NCBI GenBank assembly: GCA_036781505.1
Contig: DAIQAV010000072.1
Coordinates: 1-11,025, forward strand
Direction of reading: 5' to 3'
DNA length: 11,025 nucleotides
From: FEN-680 sp036781505
Lineage (GTDB): Bacteria > Actinomycetota > Geothermincolia > Fen-727 > Anoxymicrobiaceae
This document shows positions 1-6,861 of this stretch, piece after piece (the first letter of the stretch is position 1; every line of letters starts with the position of its first letter). The notes beneath the pieces are model-generated. The model saw nothing but the letters and a program-made list of their open reading frames with translations. It had not been told where the DNA came from and searched no databases. A program made the position numbers and the translations under genes.

Positions 1-826
1 CCTGAGGGGTATGTTCGAGAACTGGCAGTACGTGAAGCCGTCGCCGTTCTTCTACTACGTGAAGGTGCCGCACCTTACCACGGCCGACGCGATGGAATAC
101 TTCGAGGAGGAGATCAGGCTCTTCCGGGGTGCCATCGAGCAGGAGTACGGGACGAAGATTACCGACGAAAGCCTGCGCGACGCGATCAGGCGGCAGGAGG
201 CGATCCGCGAGAGGCTGCGCAAGGTGTACGACATGCGCAAGGCCGATGCGCCGGCCTTCACCGGGGCAGAGGCTCTGTCGCTCTTCCTGTTGGCGTCGGC
301 GGTCCCTCCCGACCGCTTCTGCGAGATGGCCGACGCGGCCATCGCCGAGCGCAAGGATAACAAGGTAACGGGCTACCGCGCTCGCCTGATGTTGGGAGGC
401 GCGGCAAGCGACGAGCCGGAGCTGATAAAGGCCATCGAGGACGTGGGGGGGTTGATCGTCACCGACGCCCTCTGCTACGGCGCGCGTGCTTTCTGGAGCC
501 CCATCGACCTCGATGCCGATCCGGTCAAAGCGATGGCCGACGTCTACCTGCGCGACCTGCTCTGCCCCCGCATGTACGACGACTACCCGCGCAGGCGCGA
601 CTTCGTGCTCAACGCGGTCGCCGAGGCCAGGGTGGACGGGGTGGTCCTGACACACAACAAGTTCTGCGACGTGCACGGCGTCGACAACGTGCAGCTCCGG
701 CTGGACCTGGAGAAGCGCGACATACCGGTTCTGCAGCTGGAAAAGGTGTACGGCTCGAAGGCCGACGTGGGCCGCATCAGGACCAGGGTCCAGGCGTTCC
801 TGGAGAGGATCGGAGGCAGGGCATGA
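1..826 (+). CDS. 2-hydroxyacyl-CoA dehydratase / benzoyl-CoA reductase family subunit (HgdB/BcrC-like), 5' partial
   Basis: This is the C-terminal part of an Fe-S subunit of the HgdB/BcrB/BcrC family (2-hydroxyacyl-CoA dehydratase D-component fold). The frame is open to the left edge, so the N-terminal domain is missing. Members are usually about 380-440 residues, and 271 are visible from the first ATG at position 11. That ATG is internal and should not be taken as the start. Counting from it, Cys155 (in TDALCYGAR), Cys185 (in LLCPRMY) and Cys219 (in THNKFCD) sit where the family keeps cluster-associated cysteines. The ending, IPVLQLEKVYG followed by TRVQAFLE, is the typical last strand and helix. 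Such subunits carry a [4Fe-4S] or double-cubane cluster and dehydrate or reduce CoA thioesters in the cytoplasm of anaerobes. The gene overlaps the next by ATGA, implying translational coupling. The family call is firm; the substrate is unknown. Confidence 0.88.
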   Translation, partial: LRGMFENWQYVKPSPFFYYVKVPHLTTADAMEYFEEEIRLFRGAIEQEYGTKITDESLRDAIRRQEAIRERLRKVYDMRKADAPAFTGAEALSLFLLASAVPPDRFCEMADAAIAERKDNKVTGYRARLMLGGAASDEPELIKAIEDVGGLIVTDALCYGARAFWSPIDLDADPVKAMADVYLRDLLCPRMYDDYPRRRDFVLNAVAEARVDGVVLTHNKFCDVHGVDNVQLRLDLEKRDIPVLQLEKVYGSKADVGRIRTRVQAFLERIGGRA

Positions 827-2283
827 TCAGAGCTCTGGCTGAGGCGAAGACCGGAATGTTCGACCGCGTCGCCATGTTGTTCGAGGTCATCGACATGCTG
901 CCCGACGAGATGAGCGACGAGGAGATCGCCGGGCTTATGAACATCCTGCCCGGTGACGCCGCCAACGCGCTGGGGGCGATGCTGGTGCCGCGGGTCCGCA
1001 AGGGCAGCATCGCGTTCATGCGCATGCTGGCGGTCTGGCTGGACCAGGCCAAGCACGCCGCGGCGAAGCACGGGAAGAAAACAATCCTGGTACCCTTCTG
1101 TTTCCCGCCTGAATTGATACATGCTTTCAACAACGGCTACCCAATAACGAGCGAAGTTCTTTCGACGCTGGGGGTCGTCGCGCTGGAGGGGCAGGGGGAG
1201 CGCTACTACGATATGGCGCTCGGCCTGGGCCTGCCCGACCACATCTGCTCGTCCAACTCGATAGAGGTCGGCTCCATGTTGGGGAGCAACGATTTCCAGC
1301 CCCAGGCGATAATCTCGGCGGCCGTCGGCTCATGCGACATCAACTCCAAGACCCACGAGTTCGTCTCGAATTACCACGGCATCCCGCTCTTCTTGCTGGA
1401 GAAGCCGGTGGACAACAGCGACCGCGGGATACAGCAGTACTACCGCAACTACCGCACGCTGGTCGCCACCCTGGAGGAGTTCTTCGACGAGGAGCTCACC
1501 GAGGAGAAGATCCGGCCCGTGGTCGAGAAGCATAACGAGTGCACCAGGCTCTACATGGAGCTGTGGGAGCTCCACAAGGCCACGCCGCACCCGGTCCCCA
1601 ACCTCTTCGCGCTCTACACCTACGGCGCGCGTTTCGCGATGTGGGGCACCGACAGCGGCGTCGAGCTGATGCGGGTTCTGGTGGACGAGTCCAAGAAGAG
1701 GCTGAAGTCGGGCGAGTTCCCGGCGGAGCGCGAGGTCGCGCGCTGCCTGCTCACCTACACGTCCTTCTACTTCGATCTCGCGGGGATGTTCAACTGGATG
1801 GAGGAGCAGGGCTACTCCTACCTGGGGGACGGGCTCAACATGATTTTTCCCCAGCCGATAGAGACCGCCAGCAGGGACACCATGCTGGACGGAATGGCGG
1901 AGGAAGCGAGGAACATGCCGATGACACGGCAGATGGGCGCTCCCTCGATGGCCATGGGCTGGAGCGACGACGTGATAATGGCCGTAAGCCAGCTCAGCGC
2001 CGACTGCGCGATATATCCAGGGCACCATGCCTGCAAGCAGACTTGGAGCGCCGCCTCTATCCTGCGCGAGGAGCTGATGAAACAGGTCGGCGTTCCGCTG
2101 CTGGTCCTGCAGGGAGACTCGTGGCTCAGGCGCACTACTCCGATTGGCGTCATACAGGAGCAGATAGACGAGTTCATAAGCAACGTGGTAGTGCCAAAGC
2201 AGGCGGGGCGAAGAAAAGTGCGCAAGCGCACAAGACCCGCGCCGGATGAAGAAGCCGGGGTCACAAACGAGGGCGAGAGCTGA
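823..2283 (+). CDS. 2-hydroxyacyl-CoA dehydratase / benzoyl-CoA reductase family subunit (HgdB/BcrB-like), copy 1
   Basis: This 486-residue protein is in the HgdB/BcrB Fe-S family, longer than the usual 380-440. Residues 1-85 form a charged helical lead. The family core begins near TILVPFCFPPELIHAF (87-102). Candidate cluster cysteines are Cys142 (DHICSSNS), Cys171 (GSCDINSK) and Cys404 (HHACKQTWS), matching the three-cysteine spacing of the family. VPLLVLQGDSW (424-434) is the conserved late strand. From about residue 457 the protein ends in a Lys/Arg-rich tail that is outside the family core. The start overlaps the preceding stop (ATGA), with GGAG at 812-815 as ribosome binding site, and the stop overlaps the next ATG (TGATG). 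It is strongly similar to the following gene through the whole length, so the two may form a heterodimer or be duplicated alternatives. The role is electron-driven CoA-ester dehydration or reduction by family; the substrate is unknown. Confidence 0.88.
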   Translation: MIRALAEAKTGMFDRVAMLFEVIDMLPDEMSDEEIAGLMNILPGDAANALGAMLVPRVRKGSIAFMRMLAVWLDQAKHAAAKHGKKTILVPFCFPPELIHAFNNGYPITSEVLSTLGVVALEGQGERYYDMALGLGLPDHICSSNSIEVGSMLGSNDFQPQAIISAAVGSCDINSKTHEFVSNYHGIPLFLLEKPVDNSDRGIQQYYRNYRTLVATLEEFFDEELTEEKIRPVVEKHNECTRLYMELWELHKATPHPVPNLFALYTYGARFAMWGTDSGVELMRVLVDESKKRLKSGEFPAEREVARCLLTYTSFYFDLAGMFNWMEEQGYSYLGDGLNMIFPQPIETASRDTMLDGMAEEARNMPMTRQMGAPSMAMGWSDDVIMAVSQLSADCAIYPGHHACKQTWSAASILREELMKQVGVPLLVLQGDSWLRRTTPIGVIQEQIDEFISNVVVPKQAGRRKVRKRTRPAPDEEAGVTNEGES

Positions 2284-3701
2284 TGCCGATAATCGCGGGG
2301 GCGCCGCGGGTGCCCGAGGGCCTCTTCAATAGAGTCTTCCAGATGATGGAGATGATCGAGCGGGTGCCCGACGACTTCAGCGATGAGGAGGTCCGCGGGA
2401 TCATCGCGCTGATGCCTCCTGACGTCGCCGACACGCTGGAAGGGTTCTTCACCAGGCGCGTGAGGACGGCCAGCGTCGCCTACCTCAAGATGATCGCGCG
2501 CTGGATGCGCGACGCCAAGGAGGCAAAGGCCTCGGGCAAGAAGGTCATCCTGGTCCCGTTCAACTTCGTGCCAGAGCTCGTCCACGCGTTCGAGAACGCC
2601 GTGCCGCTCACCAGCGAAGTGCTCACGTCTCTGGGCGCCGGGGCGACTCAGGGCAAGGGGCACCGCTACTGGGACTACGCCATGGGGCTGGGGATACCCG
2701 ACCACCTGTGCTCGGCCAGCACCATCGAGCTCGGCTCGATGCTCACCGAGGACGACTTCGAGGCCGACGCCATCATCTCGTGCACCGCGGGAGCCTGCGA
2801 CGCGAACTCCAAGATCCACGAGTTCGTGGCCAATTACCTGGGCATACCGCAGTTCATCCTCGAGAAGCCGGTGGACGACACCGAGCGCGGCATCGAGCAG
2901 TATCGCAAGAACTTCTACTCGATGATCGAGAGCCTGGAGGACTTCGTCGGTGAGCGCATCGACGAGTCGCGCCTGCGCGACGTCATCGAGAAGTGCAACA
3001 GGGCCGCCGAGCTCCACTACCAGTTGTGGGAGCTGAAGAAGAACTCGCCGAGCCCGGTGCCCAACCTGTTCTCGTTCTTCATCTACGGCTGCAGGTTCAC
3101 GATGTGGGGCAGGCAGGAGGCGATCGACTGCCTCGAGATAATGGTCGCCGAATCCAAGAAGCGGCTGGCCGCGGGCGACTACCCGGCCGCGGCGGAGATC
3201 GCACGCTGCGCCTGGCTCTACGTCGGCTACTACATCGACTACAACGGCCTCTTCAACTGGATGGAGGAGCAGGGCTACACCTACCTGTTCGATGTCCTCG
3301 ACCTGTTCTTCCCCGAGCCGATACCGACCGGCAGCAAGCAGGAGATGCTGGACGGCATCTGCGAGGCGGCGCGGACCTTCCCCATGACCAGGCAGATGGG
3401 AGCGGACTCGATGTCCGTCGCCTGGATCGACGACGCCGTCCACATGGCCAAAGAGATGGACGCCGACTGCGGGATCTACTGCGGCCACCACGCCTGCAAG
3501 CAGACCTGGAGCGTCATATCCATAGTGCAGAAGGAGCTGATGGAGAGGGCCGGCGCTCCCACCCTCTGTCTGCAGGGAGACGCCTGGCTGAGCGGGATGA
3601 CGCCCATGAGCGCGCTGCAGGAGGACATAGACCAGTTCGTAAAGAACGTCGTGGTCAAGAAGCGCGCCCCCCGGTCGGTGCGCTCGAAGAAGAAGACGTA
3701 A
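2283..3701 (+). CDS. 2-hydroxyacyl-CoA dehydratase / benzoyl-CoA reductase family subunit (HgdB/BcrB-like), copy 2
   Basis: A paralogue of the gene just upstream, 472 residues, colinear with it from the N-terminal helical lead to the tail. The same candidate cluster ligands are kept: Cys143 (DHLCSAST), Cys172 (GACDANSK) and Cys405 (HHACKQTWS). The late strand APTLCLQGDAW (425-435) is also conserved. It has extra cysteines not shared with copy 1, including Cys167, Cys270 and Cys400. A short basic tail (KKRAPRSVRSKKKT) ends the protein, as in copy 1. The start ATG shares one base with the previous stop, and one base separates its TAA from the activase ATG, so the genes are surely co-transcribed. 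Together with the first gene it gives three HgdB/BcrB-type subunits, where the benzoyl-CoA reductase and hydroxyacyl-CoA dehydratase systems normally use two. Whether this is a third structural subunit, an alternative partner or a scaffold cannot be told from sequence. Confidence 0.88.
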   Translation: MPIIAGAPRVPEGLFNRVFQMMEMIERVPDDFSDEEVRGIIALMPPDVADTLEGFFTRRVRTASVAYLKMIARWMRDAKEAKASGKKVILVPFNFVPELVHAFENAVPLTSEVLTSLGAGATQGKGHRYWDYAMGLGIPDHLCSASTIELGSMLTEDDFEADAIISCTAGACDANSKIHEFVANYLGIPQFILEKPVDDTERGIEQYRKNFYSMIESLEDFVGERIDESRLRDVIEKCNRAAELHYQLWELKKNSPSPVPNLFSFFIYGCRFTMWGRQEAIDCLEIMVAESKKRLAAGDYPAAAEIARCAWLYVGYYIDYNGLFNWMEEQGYTYLFDVLDLFFPEPIPTGSKQEMLDGICEAARTFPMTRQMGADSMSVAWIDDAVHMAKEMDADCGIYCGHHACKQTWSVISIVQKELMERAGAPTLCLQGDAWLSGMTPMSALQEDIDQFVKNVVVKKRAPRSVRSKKKT

Positions 3702-3702
3702 T

Positions 3703-4521
3703 ATGCCGTTTGCCGGAATCGATGTAGGATCGCTCACCGCACAGGCGGTGTTGATAGAGGATGGGCACACCCCGATGCTGAAGTCGATCGGGGTGCGGCT
3801 CCTGTCCCACAGCATCCGCGTGCAGCCCAATCCTCTCGACTCGGCACGCGCCGTCATGGGCGAGCTGCTGGCGGAGCACGGCCTGGGCTGGGACGACATC
3901 ACCTTCTGCGTCAGCACCGGCTACGGGCGCGACAGCGTTCAGGCCGAGGGCCTCGCCAACGCCAACGTGAGCGAGATCTCCTGCCACGGGACCGGCGCTC
4001 ACACCCTGGCACCTCGGGTCAGGACCATCATCGACATCGGGGGCCAGGACGCCAAGGTCATACGCGTCAGCGAGGCGGGCGACCTGATGAACTTCGTGAT
4101 GAACGACAAGTGCGCCGCGGGCACGGGACGCTTTCTGGAAGTGATGAGCCGCACGCTGGGCGTCGGCTTCGAGGAGCTGGGCCCGCTGGCGTTCCGCGCC
4201 AGGGGCCGCATTGAGCTGAGCTCCCGATGCAGCATCTTCGCCGAGACGGAGGTGCTGCACTACCTGCAGAAGGGCGTCGAGAAGAGCGATGTGGCGGCGG
4301 GCGTTACCAAGTCGATGGCGGACCGGCTCATGGCGCTGGCGCGCCGGGTGGGCGTCGAGAAAGAGGTCATGATGACCGGCGGCGTGGCCAAGAACGTCGC
4401 GGTCCGCTCGGAGCTCGAGAAGATGCTGGGGCTGCGAATGCTGTCGCCCAGCATCGACCCGCAGCTGGTGGGCGCCTACGGCGCTGCGGTGCTGGCCCGA
4501 AGGAACGGTGAGCTCGAGTGA
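3703..4521 (+). CDS. CoA-dehydratase / benzoyl-CoA reductase activase (HgdC/BcrA/BadF ASKHA ATPase), canonical copy
   Basis: This 272-residue protein is a full-length activator of the HgdC/BcrA/BcrD/BadF family, which hydrolyses ATP to drive one electron at very low potential into the partner dehydratase or reductase. The acetate/sugar kinase-Hsp70-actin fold is visible: phosphate-1 loop GIDVGSLTA near residues 5-13, STGYGR at 71-76, phosphate-2 loop DIGGQDAK at 111-118 and adenosine loop TGGVAKN at 225-231. In the homodimer a single [4Fe-4S] cluster is held between subunits by two cysteines each. Those are Cys137 (in MNDKCAAGTGRFLEV) and Cys176 (SSRCSIFAE). All expected motifs are intact, so it should be active. 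It begins one base after the upstream stop and overlaps the next activase by GTGA. Partners are most likely the HgdB/BcrB-type proteins upstream. Confidence 0.93.
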   Translation: MPFAGIDVGSLTAQAVLIEDGHTPMLKSIGVRLLSHSIRVQPNPLDSARAVMGELLAEHGLGWDDITFCVSTGYGRDSVQAEGLANANVSEISCHGTGAHTLAPRVRTIIDIGGQDAKVIRVSEAGDLMNFVMNDKCAAGTGRFLEVMSRTLGVGFEELGPLAFRARGRIELSSRCSIFAETEVLHYLQKGVEKSDVAAGVTKSMADRLMALARRVGVEKEVMMTGGVAKNVAVRSELEKMLGLRMLSPSIDPQLVGAYGAAVLARRNGELE

Positions 4522-5294
4522 AGTCAATGGGCATCGACGTCGGTAACCTGCTGACCAAGGTTGCCATCCTCGACGGCGACGTGCTCGTCGCGAGCGGCAC
4601 CATGGATACGACGGGCAACGTCGCCAGAGAGATCGACGGCCTGATCGCCCGGGTGCTCGCCGATGCCGGGCTCACCCCGGGGGATATCGGGGCGACCGCG
4701 TTCACCGGCGGAAACGCTGAGCTCGCCGACGGACGCGGGGTCGTCGAGGACGCCGTGACCTGCGTGGCGGCCGCCGGCGCTTATTACCTCCCGGATGTAA
4801 ACCTGGTCGTCGACATAGGCGGCCAGAGCATAACGTCCATTCTCCTGGACGCGGACGGCGACGTCATAAACTTCATGCGCAACGACAAGTGCGCTTCGGG
4901 GTCGGGCAGATTCCTCGAGGTGATGAGCCAGGCCGTGGGGGTCGGAGTCGAGAGCATCAGCGACGCGGCGCGCGGAGCGACCGGGGCGGTCTCCATAAGC
5001 AGCCAGTGCGGGGTCTTCGCTGAGAGCGAGGTCATCACGCACTTGAACGCCGGCGAGGAGCCGGCCGAGATCGTCGCGGGCCTGTGCGATTCGGTCGCGA
5101 GTATCGTCGCGGCACAGGCCAGGCGCTTCACAACCGGCGACTGCTATACGCTCACGGGCGGGGTGACTCGCGTGGACGCGGTGGTGAGCCGCATCAAGGA
5201 GAAGCTCGACGGGACCTGTCACGATTTTCCGTATGACCCTGGGCTCGCCGCTTGCATAGGCGCGGCGCTGCTCGCGGGCCTCGACGACCTGTAG
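4518..5294 (+). CDS. Second BcrA/BcrD/HgdC-family activase, divergent copy
   Basis: A 258-residue member of the same ASKHA activase family as the preceding gene. It keeps the phosphate-1 loop GIDVGNLLTK, the cluster cysteines Cys125 (RNDKCASGSGRFLEV) and Cys164 (SSQCGVFAE) and the adenosine loop TGGV (213-216). Two motifs differ: DIGGQD is DIGGQS (99-104), losing the acidic residue, and STGYGR is replaced by FTGGNA (62-67). Benzoyl-CoA reductases of the BcrABCD type use a heterodimer of two activase subunits, so this and its neighbour may pair, with this one perhaps weaker in ATP turnover (inference). The start could be GTG 4518, overlapping the upstream stop as GTGA, or ATG 4527, three codons later. 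Numbering here uses GTG. Its stop is followed by a hairpin-forming repeat, and this is the last gene of the tight five-gene block. Confidence 0.9.
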   Translation: MKSMGIDVGNLLTKVAILDGDVLVASGTMDTTGNVAREIDGLIARVLADAGLTPGDIGATAFTGGNAELADGRGVVEDAVTCVAAAGAYYLPDVNLVVDIGGQSITSILLDADGDVINFMRNDKCASGSGRFLEVMSQAVGVGVESISDAARGATGAVSISSQCGVFAESEVITHLNAGEEPAEIVAGLCDSVASIVAAQARRFTTGDCYTLTGGVTRVDAVVSRIKEKLDGTCHDFPYDPGLAACIGAALLAGLDDL

Positions 5295-5310
5295 CGCGTC
5301 CCGCCGGCAG

Positions 5311-5346
5311 TGTAACAAAAGGGGTCAGACCCCTTGTGTTGCATTC
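5311..5346 (-). repeat. REP-like hairpin repeat, copy A (inverted relative to copy B at 6862-6897)
   Basis: This 36-nt imperfect palindrome lies in the 77-nt gap after the second activase. The arms 5311-5324 and 5330-5343 pair around a TCAGA loop, with one A:G mismatch and one T:G wobble, and the core is AAGGGG/CCCCTT. Its reverse complement matches 6862-6897 at 32 of 36 positions, so the two copies face each other across the ACS-like and CooC genes. The core GGGGTCAGACCCC resembles an interspersed element that I recall from many environmental bacterial genomes, sometimes near REP-associated (Y1/RAYT) transposases; that is from memory. The hairpin could also slow or end transcription of the five-gene block, but no T-tract follows it. 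No transposase gene is in the window. Confidence 0.85.
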
Positions 5347-5361
5347 GCTGGGATGCCGGCA

Positions 5362-5368
5362 GAGGTGA
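5362..5368 (+). promoter_or_regulatory. Strong Shine-Dalgarno site of the ACS-like gene
   Basis: GAGGTGA matches the anti-Shine-Dalgarno complement well and places its GAGG core six bases before ATG 5372. This supports that start over the out-of-frame ATG at 5353. It shows the gene has its own translation initiation rather than coupling to the activase. Confidence 0.7.
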
Positions 5369-5371
5369 CAC

Positions 5372-6088
5372 ATGGGATTGTTCGACGAACAGTTGACCGC
5401 GGTACGCCGCTTCATAGACGAGGCCGAAGAGGCGGGCCGACTTCGCCGCCTGGACTCGCCGGAGGCCGAGCCCTGGCCGTCCGGCTCCAGCCTGGTGCTG
5501 GAGGAAGACACTGTCCTCGAGCTCGGCAATCCCAGCATCGGCTCGCTGTCGATGCTGGTGTGGGCCGCCGAAGGAGAGGCGCACGACGGCGCGGTGTCGC
5601 TGGTTGGACCGGACCTTGCCGAAGCCTCCGGCACCGGCCTGCCGTTCGCCCAGGTGGTGATTGCCGCCGGTGACTTCCCCAACGAGTACGACTCCTATCG
5701 CGACCTGAGGGACGCCGTGTATGATACCAAGCTCAAGGGGCTCTCGGTGCGCACGATGCCCAGCAAGCAGGTGTTGTGGTGCAGGGTGTCCCGCGAGGCG
5801 TCTGACGCCGGACTCTCCATCGGCCACCTGGGTGCCGCGCTGCTGGAAAGCCTGAGGGATGTACCTGGCGTGACTGCGGCCGAGGCGCTGTTCGTCACTT
5901 CCGGCCAGGAGGACATCTCGCGCCTCTCTGGAGCCGCGGCGGGGGCGAGGCGCCTGGTGGACGCGATGATGAAGATGTACCAGGAGAACAATTTCGACTG
6001 CGAGACGTGCGAGTACCAGGACGTCTGCGAAACGGTGATGGACCTCAAGCAGATACGCAAAAAGCTGACTGATGGGAAGGCGGTCTGA
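5372..6088 (+). CDS. Truncated acetyl-CoA synthase beta-subunit-like protein (CdhC/AcsB middle domain plus CxxC-x5-C motif)
   Basis: This 238-residue protein resembles the CdhC/AcsB subunit of CO dehydrogenase/acetyl-CoA synthase, as aligned from memory of the family. The matching landmarks run in order: LELGNPS (49-55; family ELGGP), VSLVGPDL (75-82; family IGPD), PFAQVVIAAG (91-100), a QVLWCRVS segment (133-140; family IWCRVSK), GHLGAALLESL (151-161) and a late cysteine cluster. Residues 210-219 read CETCEYQDVC, a CxxC-x5-C motif where ACS has its CxxC-x8-C A-cluster ligands. The protein then stops after a short charged helix, so the fourth cluster cysteine and the Cys-X-Cys that binds nickel in true ACS are absent. 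It cannot be a complete ACS. It may be a carrier, a chaperone or a new Fe-S protein that works with the CooC-like ATPase starting three bases downstream. Confidence 0.75.
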   Translation: MGLFDEQLTAVRRFIDEAEEAGRLRRLDSPEAEPWPSGSSLVLEEDTVLELGNPSIGSLSMLVWAAEGEAHDGAVSLVGPDLAEASGTGLPFAQVVIAAGDFPNEYDSYRDLRDAVYDTKLKGLSVRTMPSKQVLWCRVSREASDAGLSIGHLGAALLESLRDVPGVTAAEALFVTSGQEDISRLSGAAAGARRLVDAMMKMYQENNFDCETCEYQDVCETVMDLKQIRKKLTDGKAV

Positions 6089-6091
6089 GTA

Positions 6092-6835
6092 ATGATACTG
6101 GCGGTATGTGGCAAGGGAGGCGTCGGCAAGACCACGGTCTCCGCGATCGGAGCTAAGGCCCTCGCGGCCAGCGGCGTCAAAGCGTTGATAGTGGACGCCG
6201 ACCCCGCCGCCGGGCTGGCAATGGCCCTCGGCATCGAGCCCAAACGGACCCTCAACGACGTCCGCAAAGCCCTCATCGAGGAGGTCAAGGCCGGGCGCAG
6301 GGACGAGCGGGACCTGGCAGTCTCTGTCGACTACCTGGTGGCAGAGGCCCTGACAGAGCGGGACAACCTGGCGTTCCTCTCGATCGGGCGCCCCGAGGAC
6401 GTCGGATGCTACTGCAAGGTCAACGTGATCCTCAAGGACGCGATCGAGATGCTGGGCGGAATGTTCGGCGCCACGCTCATCGACGCCGAGGCCGGCATCG
6501 AGCAGGTGAACCGCAAGGTCATGGGGGCCGTCGACTACGTGCTGCTCGTCTCGGACACGTCCGCGAAGGCCGTCCGCGTCGCCGAGACGATCCGGGACGT
6601 ATCGGGCCGCATGATACCGGATGCGGGAGCCGGCCTGCTGGTCAACCGGGTGCGCGAGCCGGCGGAGGCGGACAAGGTCGAGAGCTACACCTCTCTGGAG
6701 GTCATCGGCCGGGTCCCTGAGGATGACACGGTCAGGGAGTTCGACGCGGGACAGAAGTCGTTCTTCGACCTGCCCGAATGTCCCGCATCGGTCGCCGTCG
6801 AGAGCACGCTTGCGGCAGCAGGGTTCCTCCCGTAG
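6092..6835 (+). CDS. cooC: CooC/AcsF-type nickel-insertion ATPase (MinD/NifH-like P-loop)
   Basis: This 247-residue protein is a deviant Walker-A ATPase of the SIMIBI class. The P-loop GKGGVGKTT spans residues 7-15 with the signature lysine at 8, switch I is DADP (35-38), and the Walker-B-like strand is TLIDAEAGIEQ (128-138). GRPEDVGCYCKVN (99-111) is the hallmark of CooC proteins. Cys106 and Cys108 form the CxC that binds nickel or zinc at the ATP-dependent dimer interface in characterised CooC. CooC and AcsF help load nickel into the CO dehydrogenase C-cluster or ACS A-cluster in the cytoplasm. The neighbour three bases upstream is a truncated ACS-like protein, so the pair is likely functionally linked, but no catalytic CODH or full ACS is in this window. 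The specific client is therefore unknown; it could be an Fe-S enzyme such as the HgdB/BcrB-type proteins upstream (inference). Confidence 0.88.
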   Translation: MILAVCGKGGVGKTTVSAIGAKALAASGVKALIVDADPAAGLAMALGIEPKRTLNDVRKALIEEVKAGRRDERDLAVSVDYLVAEALTERDNLAFLSIGRPEDVGCYCKVNVILKDAIEMLGGMFGATLIDAEAGIEQVNRKVMGAVDYVLLVSDTSAKAVRVAETIRDVSGRMIPDAGAGLLVNRVREPAEADKVESYTSLEVIGRVPEDDTVREFDAGQKSFFDLPECPASVAVESTLAAAGFLP

Positions 6836-6861
6836 CGCCGGCGTCTCGACGTCAACGGACG

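Noticed and set aside
1818..3917. A 699-codon open frame on the minus strand
   Set aside because: It lies antisense to two clearly real HgdB/BcrB-type genes and its translation is low-complexity and Arg/Val/His-rich.
823..5294. Naming the operon benzoyl-CoA reductase (bcrCBAD)
   Set aside because: The family and activases fit, but hydroxyacyl-CoA dehydratases and double-cubane proteins use the same families, the subunit count differs, and no aromatic-degradation gene is in the window.
5311..5343. Calling the copy A hairpin a Rho-independent terminator
   Set aside because: The stem is strong but is followed by a mixed sequence, not a T-run, and a related copy occurs elsewhere in the window, so a dispersed repeat is the better call.
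5372..6088. Reading the ACS-like gene as a functional acetyl-CoA synthase
   Set aside because: At 238 residues it lacks the fourth cluster cysteine and nickel-binding Cys-X-Cys of ACS. No continuation is seen, because the CooC gene starts three bases after the stop.
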